Positions 9,260-18,888 of a stretch of DNA of 64,000 nt are shown here, piece by piece. Within the stretch, counting starts at the first letter, position 1; every line of letters starts with the position of its first letter. Source of the DNA: Bog-159 sp963843255 (GTDB lineage: Bacteria; Acidobacteriota; Terriglobia; Bryobacterales; Bryobacteraceae); NCBI GenBank assembly GCA_963843255.1, contig CAWJJQ010000013.1:203636-267635 (forward strand), given 5' to 3'. The translations under genes and the position numbers were made by a program. The notes under the pieces were generated by a model, which saw only the letters and a list, made by a program, of their open reading frames with translations, was not told where the DNA came from and ran no database searches.

Positions 9260-10087
9260 CTATAAGCCGCGCAGGAAAAACAGCAGAAACTTCACACCCG
9301 CATAAGCTGCCAGCAGCCACAGCAGGACGGCATTGCGCGATCCGAAGCGGCGCAGGCGATGTGTCAGTGGTTCGGCCCAGGCTTCCACCGCCAGCCCGTC
9401 CTGGAAGCGTTCGATATCCTCCAGCAGCGCCGCGACCGTGGCATAGCGGGCCGCCGGGTCCGCGCGCATGGCCTTTGCCGCAATCGCCCGTAGCGCGGCG
9501 GGTCCGTCCTTCGGCAGCATGAATAGCAGCAGTGCGCCAAATGAGTAAACGTCAGAGCGTTCGTCGAGCCTCGCCTCAGGAGCGCGAAACGCCGGCGTGC
9601 CCGCCACCGCCTCCACGCCCCAATCCATCACGTAAACCTCGCCGAACTCGCCCACCATCACGTTCTGCGGCTTCAGGTCGCGGTGGATCACGCCGCGGGC
9701 ATGGGCAAAGGCCAGCGCTTCGCCTACCCGCCGAACTACCCGCAATCGCTCGCCTACGGATGCCGCTCCTGCCGCGTAGCGGTCGAGCCGCGCTCCGGCC
9801 ACCAGCTTCATGGCATAGAATGCGCGGCCATCCGGTAGCGTGCCGGTTTCGTAGATAGGCACGATGGACGGGTGCTCCAGCCGCGCGATCAGTTGCGCCT
9901 CGCCTGCAAGGGCCGAGTCCAGGACCTTCAGCGCTACCCGCCGGTCGAGTTGCCGGTCCCATGCCGCGTAAACCACGCCCAGGCCGCCGCGCCCGATCTC
10001 CGATTCCAGCTCGTAGCGCGTCCCGGTCAGGTCCGGCAGCGCTGCCACTTGCCGCAGATGATCGAGAACGGAATCGCTCAGCTCCAT
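9260..10087 (-). CDS. compact Ser/Thr protein kinase with C-terminal membrane anchor
   Basis: 275 residues, Hanks-type kinase. Glycine loop GRGGLGVVY (32-40), Lys54 in VALKVL, Glu63, catalytic loop HRDLKPQNVM (135-144), DWG in place of DFG (155-157) and APE at 169-171. The activation segment is very short (about 15 residues between DWG and APE). A single hydrophobic segment (VLLWLLAAYAGVKFLLFFL) ends the protein, so it is tail-anchored with the kinase in the cytoplasm and no sensor domain. The gene overlaps the end of the ECF sigma gene by 10 nt, so translation is coupled. Kinase-ECF pairs of this sort are known in Planctomycetes, Acidobacteria and Vibrio, where phosphorylation activates the sigma factor. 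Confidence 0.9.
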   Translation of the reverse strand: MELSDSVLDHLRQVAALPDLTGTRYELESEIGRGGLGVVYAAWDRQLDRRVALKVLDSALAGEAQLIARLEHPSIVPIYETGTLPDGRAFYAMKLVAGARLDRYAAGAASVGERLRVVRRVGEALAFAHARGVIHRDLKPQNVMVGEFGEVYVMDWGVEAVAGTPAFRAPEARLDERSDVYSFGALLLFMLPKDGPAALRAIAAKAMRADPAARYATVAALLEDIERFQDGLAVEAWAEPLTHRLRRFGSRNAVLLWLLAAYAGVKFLLFFLRGL

Positions 10088-10779
10088 ACCCGCCGCATCT
10101 CCTCGCCCACGTCCCGCGCGCCGGCCGTCACGCCGCGCAGCCGCTCATTTACGAACTGGCGCAGCATGCGCCGCGCCCACGCCAGGTAATTGGTCACGGA
10201 GGCTTCGGTGATGCCCGCCCGTTCGGCGAGTGCCGCGTAGGAAGGACGCTCGCCCTCCGCCAAATCGTAGGCCACGAAAATTTCATACTGGACCTGCTTG
10301 CCGCGTGCCTCGGAATGCGCGCGCAGATCGTCCAACGCCAGCGCGAACAACTGCCGCTGCCACTCGCGCTCGAATACCTGCTCCGGAGAATCGCCCGCCG
10401 CGGCCTGGTCGCCGAGCGGTTCGATCTCCACGCCGCCGCCCCGCTTCTGCCGGTTGGCGGCTGCATACTGGCCCGCGGCGAACCGTTCTACAGCCATGCG
10501 CAGATAGGTGCGGAACGAGGCTTTCGCCGGATCGAATCGCGCCAGAAAATCGCGCTCGATCGCGCTGGCGAAGAATCCTTGCGTCAGGTCCTTGGCGTCT
10601 TCGTTGCTTTTGCGAAACTTGGCGCGAATGAAGCCGTAGACCGGCTTCCAGTAAAGTGCCATCACCCGTTCCATCGCCTCGTTGGGCAGGCCGGAGCCCG
10701 CGGCCGCCGCCTCCAGCAGCGAAAGCTGGGTCGAGGGGAAAGGGCCGCGCGCCCCGCCGATGGCAGTATCCGGGTCCAA
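10078..10779 (-). CDS. ECF RNA polymerase sigma factor (kinase-associated)
   Basis: About 233 residues. Region 2 is visible around residues 40-110 (ALYWKPVYGFIRAKF, DAKDLTQGFFASAIERDFL, FRTYLRMAVERF), and region 4 helix-turn-helix near residues 170-215 (SYAALAERAGITEASVTNYLAWARRMLRQFV). The start given is TTG and is uncertain; an internal Met at VMALYWKP is possible but would cut region 2. No anti-sigma factor is adjacent; instead the downstream overlapping gene is a Ser/Thr kinase, which fits the phosphorylation-activated ECF groups. It is transcribed divergently from the ferredoxin gene across a region with heptamer repeats. Confidence 0.88.
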   Translation of the reverse strand: MDPDTAIGGARGPFPSTQLSLLEAAAAGSGLPNEAMERVMALYWKPVYGFIRAKFRKSNEDAKDLTQGFFASAIERDFLARFDPAKASFRTYLRMAVERFAAGQYAAANRQKRGGGVEIEPLGDQAAAGDSPEQVFEREWQRQLFALALDDLRAHSEARGKQVQYEIFVAYDLAEGERPSYAALAERAGITEASVTNYLAWARRMLRQFVNERLRGVTAGARDVGEEMRRVWS

Positions 10780-10810
10780 GCACCGATCATCATACCGAGC
10801 TTCGCTTCGT

Positions 10811-10949
10811 GGGTGCTGGGCGCGCTTTGCGCGCCGGTGCTAGGTGCTGGGTGCTGGTTAGCGCTCCACGTTCCTCCAGCGAGTGTGCCAGAACCCAACA
10901 CCCAGAACCCAGCACCGCTCTTAGCCACAACCCAGCACCCAGCACCCGT
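10811..10949. repeat. inverted arrays of GTGCTGG/CCAGCAC heptamers
   Basis: Between the divergent ECF and ferredoxin genes, GTGCTGG-like units (10811-10857) face CCAGCAC-like units (10890-10947), so the region can fold into a long imperfect hairpin. A tight inner hairpin GGCGCGC-TTT-GCGCGCC lies at 10819-10835. Similar heptamers occur inside dnaX (18493) and upstream of the cox subunit III gene (58387). Confidence 0.75.
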
Positions 10950-10976
10950 TCTCACGTTTATGTCATAATCCATGAC

Positions 10977-11327
10977 ATGTCCGCCGTAGCTGTCGTCAAG
11001 ATGGAGCCCAAATCGGAGGGTATCGCCACCCCCCGCAAAAAGCGCCCCAAGGAACTTGCCATAATCACCGAATGCTGTACCGGTTGCGCCGGTTCGCCCG
11101 CCTGCGTGCCCTACTGCCCGGTGGCGGATTGTATGTACTGGGTGCCCGACGAAGACCACCCGCCGTTCGGCCACATTGAGGTCGATCCGGTGCTGTGCAT
11201 CGGCTGCAAGAAGTGCACCAGCAAGGGCCCGGACGGCGCTTTCCTCGACGGCTGCCCCTGGGACGCCATCGAGATGATCCCCATCGAAGACGTGGAAGTC
11301 ATGGTCGGCTTCAAGATGCCCGTCTGA
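10977..11327 (+). CDS. small 4Fe-4S dicluster ferredoxin
   Basis: 116 residues from ATG at 10977. Two cysteine clusters are clear: CCTGCAGSPACVPYCPVADC (residues about 32-51) and CIGCKKC...CPW further on. Both carry insertions relative to the classical CxxCxxCxxxCP ferredoxin, so it is a ferredoxin with spaced clusters that probably passes electrons in the cytoplasm. An in-frame Met at 11001 is an alternative start; no clear SD precedes either. The stop is separated by one base from the STAS gene, and the CoA disulfide reductase-like gene follows, so the three genes form an operon with a possible redox-partner relation. Confidence 0.85.
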   Translation: MSAVAVVKMEPKSEGIATPRKKRPKELAIITECCTGCAGSPACVPYCPVADCMYWVPDEDHPPFGHIEVDPVLCIGCKKCTSKGPDGAFLDGCPWDAIEMIPIEDVEVMVGFKMPV

Positions 11328-11328
11328 C

Positions 11329-11736
11329 ATGAGCCTCGAAATCGAGCAGCGCGATCGCGAAGGCATCGTCATCCTGGACCTGAACGGCCGCATCACCATG
11401 GGCGCGGAGGCCGGTGCGATGCGCGACAAGGTGGCCGCGGTCACCGCCGCGGGATCGAAGTACATCATCCTCAACCTGGCACAGGTGGATTACATCGATA
11501 GCACGGGCTTGGGCGCCATGGTCGTGTGCGCCACCAGCGTGCGCAAAGCCGGCGGCACGCTCAAGCTGCTGAACCTGAATCGCCGCAATATCGAGCTGCT
11601 GGTGATGACCAAGCTGGCCACGGTGTTCGATCTGTTCACCGACGAGCAGGATGCCGTCAACAGCTTCTTTCCGGATCGCGCCATCAAGACCTTCGATATT
11701 CTCAACTTTGTCGAGCAGATGAAGAAAGAGGGATAG
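11329..11736 (+). CDS. STAS-domain anti-anti-sigma factor (SpoIIAA-like)
   Basis: 135 residues. A STAS domain spans residues 1-110 with the phosphorylatable serine in YIDSTGLGAMV (about residue 58) and the usual strand-helix pattern. In SpoIIAA/RsbV proteins this Ser is phosphorylated by an HPK-like anti-sigma kinase; none is in the window. A 25-residue helical tail follows the domain. It starts one base after the ferredoxin stop and is 8 nt before the next gene, so the three are likely co-translated. Confidence 0.88.
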   Translation: MSLEIEQRDREGIVILDLNGRITMGAEAGAMRDKVAAVTAAGSKYIILNLAQVDYIDSTGLGAMVVCATSVRKAGGTLKLLNLNRRNIELLVMTKLATVFDLFTDEQDAVNSFFPDRAIKTFDILNFVEQMKKEG

Positions 11737-11744
11737 CCGGTCCC

Positions 11745-13019
11745 ATGCGCCTGCTGGTTATTGGCGGCGTGGCCGCGGGCCTGAGCGCCGCCGCGCGCGC
11801 CCGCCGCCTGGACGCCTCTCTTGAAATCGTAGTGCTCGAAAAGGGCCCGGACATCTCCTACGGCGCCTGCGGTCTTCCGTATTTCATCGAAGGCCGCGTC
11901 CGCCGGGCCGAGCAACTCACCGTTTACACGCCCGAATATTTCCGCCGCGAGCGCAACATCGAAGTGCGCACCGGCGCGCGTGTGGTTTCCATCTCGCATG
12001 CCCGCCGCGAGGTGGCGCTCGAGTCGGGCGAACGCGTGCATTACGATCGCATGGTGGTCGCCACCGGCGCGCGCCCGCGCCTCCCTGATTTCGAAGGCCC
12101 CGCCGTCTTCACCCTGCACACCCTGCAGGATGCCGCACGGCTGAAAGCCTTCCTGTGCGACCGGCAGCCCAAGCGCGCGCTGGTGGCCGGCGCCGGATAC
12201 ATCGGCCTGGAAGCGGCGGACGCCTTGCGCCGCGCCGGGCTGGCGGTCACAGTGGTCGAGCGCGGTCCCCACGTGCTCGGCCGGGCCGATGATGAACTGA
12301 CCAGTGTGGTCCGCGAAAGGCTGGAGCGCTTCCACGTCGATCTGCGCCTGAACACGTCGCTCTCAGGCAGCGAAGGCGCCGACCTGGTGCTGCTGGCGAC
12401 CGGCCTGCAGCCCAATGTGGAAGTCGCCGCGGAAGCCGGTGTGGAACTGGGACGCACGGGCGCGATTCGCGTGGACGACCATATGGAGACCAATCTCACC
12501 GGCGTGTACGCGGCCGGCGATTGCGCCGAAGCCCTGCACCTGGTCACCGGACGCCCTGCTTATATCCCGCTGGGGACCACCGCCAACAAGATGGGCCGCG
12601 TAGCGGGCGCCAACGCCGCCGGCCGCCGTGAGCGTTTCGGCGGAATCGTGGGCACCGCCATCGTGAGCGTCTTCGGACTGGGCGTAGGATTCACCGGCCT
12701 GTCCGTGGACGCGGCGCGCCGCGAAGGCTTCTCGCCGGTGGCCGCGCGCATTACGTCCCAGAGCCGCCCCGGCTATTTCGATGGCCGGCCCCTCACCGTG
12801 GAATTGGTGGCGGACGCGGCATCCCACCGCCTGCTGGGCGCCTCGGTTTGGGGCGAAGACGGCGTGGAAGGCCGCATCAACGTGATTGCCACCGCCTTAC
12901 ACAACCGCATGCGCGTAGATGAGTTGGAACAATTGGATCTGGCCTACGCGCCGCCTTTCGCCACCGTCTGGGACCCGGTGTTGATCGCCGCCCAACAGTG
13001 GATCAGGCTCAACCCGTAA
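11745..13019 (+). CDS. CoA-disulfide reductase / NADH oxidase-like flavoprotein
   Basis: 424 residues from ATG at 11745. FAD-binding GG-x-AAG motif at the N terminus (MRLLVIGGVAAGLSAAARAR), the single redox Cys in SYGACGLPYFIEG (about residue 43) typical of CoADR, Nox and NADH-dependent persulfide reductases, an NAD(P)H Rossmann motif (ALVAGAGYIGLEAADAL), the second FAD motif (GVYAAGDCAE) and a C-terminal dimerisation domain ending in FATVWDPVLIAAQQW. There is no rhodanese extension. Likely reaction: NAD(P)H-dependent reduction of CoA disulfide, polysulfide or O2. It is third in the ferredoxin-STAS operon and converges with the next gene with a 9-nt gap. Confidence 0.88.
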   Translation: MRLLVIGGVAAGLSAAARARRLDASLEIVVLEKGPDISYGACGLPYFIEGRVRRAEQLTVYTPEYFRRERNIEVRTGARVVSISHARREVALESGERVHYDRMVVATGARPRLPDFEGPAVFTLHTLQDAARLKAFLCDRQPKRALVAGAGYIGLEAADALRRAGLAVTVVERGPHVLGRADDELTSVVRERLERFHVDLRLNTSLSGSEGADLVLLATGLQPNVEVAAEAGVELGRTGAIRVDDHMETNLTGVYAAGDCAEALHLVTGRPAYIPLGTTANKMGRVAGANAAGRRERFGGIVGTAIVSVFGLGVGFTGLSVDAARREGFSPVAARITSQSRPGYFDGRPLTVELVADAASHRLLGASVWGEDGVEGRINVIATALHNRMRVDELEQLDLAYAPPFATVWDPVLIAAQQWIRLNP

Positions 13020-13028
13020 CGGCGCCCG

Positions 13029-14819
13029 TCACCGGCATTCGTGGGGCTCGCCAACGGCCACCCATTGCCCGAACTGATTGCCCCGATCTTCGGTGACGAT
13101 CCGCAGCGCCGGTATTTCGCGGCTGAAATAGACGGTCCAATATTGCCAGAAGCCGCCGTCTTCGGGCAGCCGGATTCCACCCAGATCCTCACCGCTGTCG
13201 GCTGCGATTAACCTGACGGACTGGCCGGCAATTGAAGGTCCATGCGCCACCGGCAACACGACGCAGCCATGCCGCTGGGTCGCAAATGGCGCCGAGGTCA
13301 AGGTGCCCATGTTGGCGTCGCTGCCGCTGTAACTTCCGTACGGATTCTCGTCTTTAAGGGTCCCTACCGATGGGTGAAAGCCTCCGCGGGTCCACGCCGC
13401 ATCGGCCTGCCAGGAAGAGACGGGGATTACTGGGCCCACGCGCGCGGCATCCACAGCTTTCGCGTGCAGCCAGCCCGGCCCGCCGCACGATTGATCGGAA
13501 CGAGAGGCCAGCTCCGGCAGGCGTACCGCCCAGGTCGGACCCGGCGGGATTGGTATCGATACCGCGCAGCCGGTTGCCAACCACTCGCGCACCAGGTGAG
13601 CCTCGGCGGGCCAGTTGAAATCTGAATAAGGCGGGACCCGGAAATTGCCGGCGATCCCCAGGCTAAACGCGACCAGCAGCGCAGGTAGCGCAAGCCGCGG
13701 CGCGCGGAAGCTGTCGACCCATGCCGCCACCAAAAATAGGAAAGAACACATGGGAAGCAGTAAATATCGCTGACCGGTCCAGGTTGGGATGCCCACCCCC
13801 ATGGACCATACGGTATGCCGCCCGGCGATAGCCATAGTGATCGGGCCGAACAACAGCAGCAGCGCGGAGAGCAGAACGGAAAGCCGCAGCTTGCGCGCCA
13901 GTAGAACCGTCCAGGCGCCCCCCACTAACGAGGCGCCGGCGGCCGCCGCAAGCATCCCATGCTCCGCCAGAAACCGGGCTGGAACCTCGCCCAGGCACAC
14001 GCGCAGAATTCCGGGAAACAACAACGCCAGCGGCAGGTTCGGAAAAAGCGCGATCTGGCCCATAGGTCCCAAGTGAGAAAGAACGACCAGCCCCTGGATC
14101 AGAATCCCGGCAAGCAACACGCCGGTCACGGCCAACATTTTCCAGTTGCGGCGCTTCAATGTACCGTACCCCTGCCACAGGGCGAGCGGAGCGGTGATCA
14201 TCACCACGGGCGAGCTCAGAGCGCAGAGTGCGGCTCCTCCGGCAATCCAGGCGACGCGGCGGCCGCTGATCCCGGCAAGGGATTTGCCAGACAATGCCAC
14301 CACACCGGCTGCCGCCAGCGCCAGGTACCACGGAATATTGGTGAGCGTGGCAATCAGTTCGTCGCCCGCGCAAATGGCCGCGGCGAACAGCAGACAGCAG
14401 CCGGTCCGGATACGATCGGAAGCGATCAGATGGCGGTAGGCCGGCAGACTAAGCAGCGCGCAGCAAGCGGCGTCCACTGTCAGGGCGATCGCGTTGAACA
14501 CGAACGGCGCCCATACGGCCGGCAGAAGCGAGACCCCCAGCGCTACGATGCGGGGCAATATCCAAAGGCATCCGGCGTACGGCACAAAGATCGAAGCCGG
14601 TCCTTTGACCAGCGCGTCGGAGAAATAGACGGAGCCATCTTCGGCCCAAAACTGCGGGTTCAGGAGCGCGTCCGGTCTGCGCAGGGCCAGCATCACCAGG
14701 ATCGCCGCGCATAGCGCTAGGTAGCGAGGCAGCACGGCTGCCGTGTTGCCAGCGGCGGTGTTCGTGACGGCCGCGGCAGGTACTGTCTTGACAGCTTCCT
14801 TTGGCCGTGCGGTCTTCAT
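13029..14819 (-). CDS. polytopic membrane protein, possibly GT-C glycosyltransferase-like
   Basis: About 596 residues. About ten transmembrane segments between residues 35 and 400 (LALCAAILVMLALRR, FVFNAIALTVDAACCALLSL, MLAVTGVLLAGILIQGLVVL and others), followed by a soluble C-terminal domain of about 190 residues that looks like a beta-sandwich. The motif FWAEDGSVYFSDAL after the first TM (acidic residues in the first outer loop) is typical of GT-C-fold proteins that use polyprenyl-linked sugars, but no family can be named. I chose ATG at 14819; a GTG 33 nt upstream (14852) is possible. The C-terminal domain could bind carbohydrate. Confidence 0.65.
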   Translation of the reverse strand: MKTARPKEAVKTVPAAAVTNTAAGNTAAVLPRYLALCAAILVMLALRRPDALLNPQFWAEDGSVYFSDALVKGPASIFVPYAGCLWILPRIVALGVSLLPAVWAPFVFNAIALTVDAACCALLSLPAYRHLIASDRIRTGCCLLFAAAICAGDELIATLTNIPWYLALAAAGVVALSGKSLAGISGRRVAWIAGGAALCALSSPVVMITAPLALWQGYGTLKRRNWKMLAVTGVLLAGILIQGLVVLSHLGPMGQIALFPNLPLALLFPGILRVCLGEVPARFLAEHGMLAAAAGASLVGGAWTVLLARKLRLSVLLSALLLLFGPITMAIAGRHTVWSMGVGIPTWTGQRYLLLPMCSFLFLVAAWVDSFRAPRLALPALLVAFSLGIAGNFRVPPYSDFNWPAEAHLVREWLATGCAVSIPIPPGPTWAVRLPELASRSDQSCGGPGWLHAKAVDAARVGPVIPVSSWQADAAWTRGGFHPSVGTLKDENPYGSYSGSDANMGTLTSAPFATQRHGCVVLPVAHGPSIAGQSVRLIAADSGEDLGGIRLPEDGGFWQYWTVYFSREIPALRIVTEDRGNQFGQWVAVGEPHECR

Positions 14820-14874
14820 CGCGTTTGCCGGCTGGCCATAGCATCGTAGCACTCCGCCGCCGCTATGCGTCCAG

Positions 14875-14918
14875 GTGGGGCTAAGAGCCCCTTTGCAGGC
14901 CGCGGGTCTGCCCCACCC
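14875..14918. repeat. GTGGGGCAGGC-family palindromic repeat
   Basis: Read on the minus strand it gives GTGGGGCAGACCCGCGGCCTGC followed by GGGGCTCTTAGCCCC, matching the copy at 35726 nearly base for base. It sits between the divergent membrane protein and Rieske genes. Confidence 0.7.
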
Positions 14919-14939
14919 CAGTTGCGGTAGCCTGAAGAA

Positions 14940-15245
14940 ATGCCCTTAGTCACAGTCGCCGCTCTGTCCCAATTGCCTGCCGGTTCGGTCACCGAAGTCA
15001 CCGTTGGAAACGATCTCTATGCTCTCTGCAACGTGGGCGGACGCGTGACCGCCCTCAGCGGCACCTGCCTGCATCGCGGCGGTCCGCTGGGGCAGGGCGC
15101 TCTCCACGGCAACAACGTGGTGTGTCCGTGGCACGGCTGGGAATGGGACTGCCAGACCGGCGCCAACGATTTCGATCCCAACCAGAAAGTGGCGACCTTC
15201 CCCGTCCAGGTCGAAGGCGACAATATCATGCTCGACTTGCCTTAA
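14940..15245 (+). CDS. Rieske [2Fe-2S] ferredoxin (NirD-like)
   Basis: 101 residues, a stand-alone Rieske domain. Ligands are CLH (residues about 42-44) and CPWH (about 60-63), in CLHRGGPLGQGALHG and VVCPWHGWEWD. The length fits NirD or dioxygenase-type ferredoxins, without an oxygenase or reductase neighbour. It ends one base before the GTG start of mutM, so the two are probably in one operon; a link to base-excision repair is not established. Confidence 0.92.
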   Translation: MPLVTVAALSQLPAGSVTEVTVGNDLYALCNVGGRVTALSGTCLHRGGPLGQGALHGNNVVCPWHGWEWDCQTGANDFDPNQKVATFPVQVEGDNIMLDLP

Positions 15246-15246
15246 C

Positions 15247-16038
15247 GTGCCTGAACTGCCTGAAGTAGAAACCGTAGCGCGGTCCATCGCGCGCATTGTG
15301 GGCCGGCGCATCGTCTCGGCCGAGTTCACCTGCCTGCGCATCTTACGCGGCGATCCCGGGCGGATGAGCGACGTGCTGGCCGGACTTCGCATCCGCGCGG
15401 TGCGGCGCCGCGGCAAGTTCATCGTCATCGATCTGGATGGCGGCCATTGCCTTGTCATCCACCTGGGCATGACCGGCAAACTGCTGCTGGGTGGAACCCC
15501 CGGCCGGCACACGCACGCCATCGTCAACCTCGATCGCGGCGTGCTGCGATTTGAAGACCAGCGCCAGTTCGGCCGCATCGAAGTCAGCCGCGGCTTGCCG
15601 GCGCGGGTCGAGAAATTGGGCCCCGAGCCTCTCGAAGTGACCCTGGAAGAGTTCGCCGCCCGGCTCAAACGCCGCAAAGCGCGTATCAAATCCGTGCTGC
15701 TCGACCAGCACTTCATCCGCGGGGTGGGCAATATCTACGCCGACGAGGCCCTGTTTCGCGCCGGAATTCATCCCCTGGCCATCGCCGCACGCTTGCGCCG
15801 CGACCGCGTCCAGCGCCTGCACGCATCCGTCGTCGAAGTCCTGACCGAGGCCATTGCCAAGGGTGGCTCCTCGATCTCAGACTACGTGGATGCCGAAGGC
15901 CGCAAGGGATTCTTCCAATTGGAGCACCGCGTGTATCAGCGCACGGGTGAGCCCTGCGTCAACTGCGGGGCCCCCATCCGGCGCACGCTGGTAGCTCAGC
16001 GCGGGACGCACTATTGTCCGAAGTGCCAGCGCCGCTAG
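15247..16038 (+). CDS. mutM: formamidopyrimidine-DNA glycosylase (Fpg/MutM)
   Basis: 263 residues with GTG start. The N-terminal PELPEVE gives the catalytic proline and Glu; the H2TH region (HFIRGVGNIYADEALFRAGIHP) and the C-terminal zinc finger (CVNCGAPIRRT, YCPKC) are intact. The enzyme excises 8-oxoguanine and Fapy bases and nicks the abasic site. The full family length and all key motifs are present. Confidence 0.96.
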   Translation: MPELPEVETVARSIARIVGRRIVSAEFTCLRILRGDPGRMSDVLAGLRIRAVRRRGKFIVIDLDGGHCLVIHLGMTGKLLLGGTPGRHTHAIVNLDRGVLRFEDQRQFGRIEVSRGLPARVEKLGPEPLEVTLEEFAARLKRRKARIKSVLLDQHFIRGVGNIYADEALFRAGIHPLAIAARLRRDRVQRLHASVVEVLTEAIAKGGSSISDYVDAEGRKGFFQLEHRVYQRTGEPCVNCGAPIRRTLVAQRGTHYCPKCQRR

Positions 16039-16044
16039 GCCGCT

Positions 16045-17085
<1,041 letters not shown>

Positions 17086-17147
17086 GCTATGCAGCATAAC
17101 AACCGTGCGGCGGCCGGTGGGAGCTTGATGCTACGATAGTGAATTGT

Positions 17148-17250
17148 CAGGTCTCGGGCTCCGTGCGACAGGCGGCCGCAAACCCCGCCAGGTCCGGAAG
17201 GAAGCAACGGTAGTGGTTTAACCTGTGTGCCGCGGATCACCCGGGGCCTG
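17148..17250 (+). ncRNA. ffs: signal recognition particle RNA, small bacterial type
   Basis: The conserved tip GCCAGGTCCGGAAGGAAGCA followed by ACGGTAGTGG and TAACCTGTGTGCC is unmistakable. The ends pair (CAGGTCTCGGG with CCCGGGGCCTG), giving a rod of about 100 nt. Exact ends are estimated from pairing. It lies 15 nt before dnaX, the classical scr-dnaX order. Confidence 0.95.
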
Positions 17251-17264
17251 GCATTTTCCCGCCT

Positions 17265-18884
17265 ATGTACCAGGTCATAGCCCGCAAATACCGGCCCCAA
17301 TCTTTCGCGGACGTGGTGAACCAGGAGCACGTCAAGACCACCCTCGAAAATGCCATCGCCCAGAACCGCATCGCGCATGGCTACATCTTTTCGGGGCAGC
17401 GCGGCACCGGCAAAACCACCGTAGCCCGCATCCTGGCGCGGTGCCTGAACTGCGTGAACGGCCCTACCAGCCAGCCTTGCGGTGTGTGCGCGAGTTGCCG
17501 GGAAATCGCCGCCGGCGGATCGGTGGACGTCATCGAAATCGACGCCGCCTCCAACCGCGGCATCAACGAAATGCGCGAGTTGCGCGAGAACGTGCGCTAT
17601 CAGCCGGCCCGCGACCGCTACAAGGTCTTCATCATCGACGAAGCTCACCAGATCACCAACGAAGCTTTCAATGCGCTACTAAAAACCATTGAAGAGCCGC
17701 CGGCCTGGGCGGTGTTCATGCTCTGCACTACCGAGGCGCACAAGATCCCCGCCACCATCGCGTCGCGCTGCCAGCATTTCAGTTTTCGCTCCGTCGATTT
17801 TGAAGACTTAGTGGCCCGCATGGCCTGGATCTGCGGGCAGGAAGGCATCACCGCCGATGCCGAGGCGCTCGCGGTACTGGCGCAAGCGGGCGAGGGCAGC
17901 GTTCGCGATTCGCTCTCGGCGCTCGATCAGGCCATCGCCTGCTGCGGCGATACGCTGCACGCGGCGGACGTGCGCGCCTTGCTCGGCTCGTTTTCGCTCG
18001 ATGCGCTGGGCCACGTCAGCCAGGCGCTGGTGGACGGGACCCCGGCGCGCATGCTGGAAGTAGTGAACGAACTCGAGCGCAACGGCCAAAATCTGCAGCA
18101 CTTCAGCCGCGAACTGGCGCGCTATTTCCGCAATCTGCTGGTGGCCAAAATCGCGGGCGGCGAAACCCGCCTGATCGCCGCGTCGGCCGCGGAGCGCCAA
18201 CGGCTGGCGGAGACCGCCGCCCAATTCTCCGAAGAGGACCTCACTCGCTACCTGCAGCTATCGCTCGATCTCTTCAGCGACTTGCAAGCCTCCCTGCAAC
18301 CGCGCTTCCACCTGGAACTGGGCCTGCTGCGTATGGTTCAGGCCAGCCGCCTGCTGCCCATTGAGGAGGCGCTGGCCGGCATGGGCGGCGCGGGTGGAGG
18401 AGGAGCGAAGGGGGGGCGCGGAGACGCGGTGACACGGGGACGCGGAGACGCGGAGACGCCGCGTGCGACGCCCGCGCCGTTGGGAAACAAAACCACCAGC
18501 CACCAGCCACCAGCCACCAGCCACCAATCCTGGCGCGACAAGCTCCACGCCGCCCTCATGGACCAGGGCATGGCCTTCACCGCCGACGCCGTCGAGCACT
18601 CCGAAATTGTGGAAGCCAACGGCGAATTGCGGATCACCACCCCCAAAGAGTTCTCGCTCGGCATGCAGGCGGCCGAGATCGACCAGGCGCTCCGCCAGAT
18701 CGGCGGCAAACCGCTTAAGATCAAAATTACGATCGGGGACGTGGCCGCGCAGGAAAAAGTCGCGGCCGGGCCGGCGCCGCGTGAAGACGACGTATCCACC
18801 CGCGCGCTATCGAATCCGGAAGTGCAGCGCTTCCGGGATCTGTTTGGCGGAGAAGTCCGCACGGTTCGCAACTTAAAGGAGTAG
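17265..18884 (+). CDS. dnaX: DNA polymerase III subunit gamma/tau
   Basis: 539 residues. Clamp-loader AAA+ ATPase: Walker A GQRGTGKTT (about residues 45-53), four zinc cysteines (CLNCVNG...CGVCASC), Walker B VFIIDEAHQ, sensor 1 LCTTEAHKIPATIASRCQ. Domain III runs to about residue 370; then a low-complexity linker of about 50 residues is encoded by two tandem nucleotide repeats (18411-18465 and 18493-18527). The C-terminal domain (SWRDKLHAALMDQG onward) binds polymerase in the tau form. It stands in scr-dnaX-ybaB-recR. The linker is odd because its peptide (TSHQPPATSHQ) simply reads out the repeat. Confidence 0.96.
   Translation: MYQVIARKYRPQSFADVVNQEHVKTTLENAIAQNRIAHGYIFSGQRGTGKTTVARILARCLNCVNGPTSQPCGVCASCREIAAGGSVDVIEIDAASNRGINEMRELRENVRYQPARDRYKVFIIDEAHQITNEAFNALLKTIEEPPAWAVFMLCTTEAHKIPATIASRCQHFSFRSVDFEDLVARMAWICGQEGITADAEALAVLAQAGEGSVRDSLSALDQAIACCGDTLHAADVRALLGSFSLDALGHVSQALVDGTPARMLEVVNELERNGQNLQHFSRELARYFRNLLVAKIAGGETRLIAASAAERQRLAETAAQFSEEDLTRYLQLSLDLFSDLQASLQPRFHLELGLLRMVQASRLLPIEEALAGMGGAGGGGAKGGRGDAVTRGRGDAETPRATPAPLGNKTTSHQPPATSHQSWRDKLHAALMDQGMAFTADAVEHSEIVEANGELRITTPKEFSLGMQAAEIDQALRQIGGKPLKIKITIGDVAAQEKVAAGPAPREDDVSTRALSNPEVQRFRDLFGGEVRTVRNLKE
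18411..18527 (+). repeat. two tandem repeats inside dnaX
   Basis: 18411-18465 holds GGAGACGC-type units of about 8 nt; 18493-18527 holds five CCACCAG-type heptamers. Both lie in the linker between domain III and the C-terminal domain and keep the frame. Confidence 0.8.
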
Positions 18885-18888
18885 CCAA

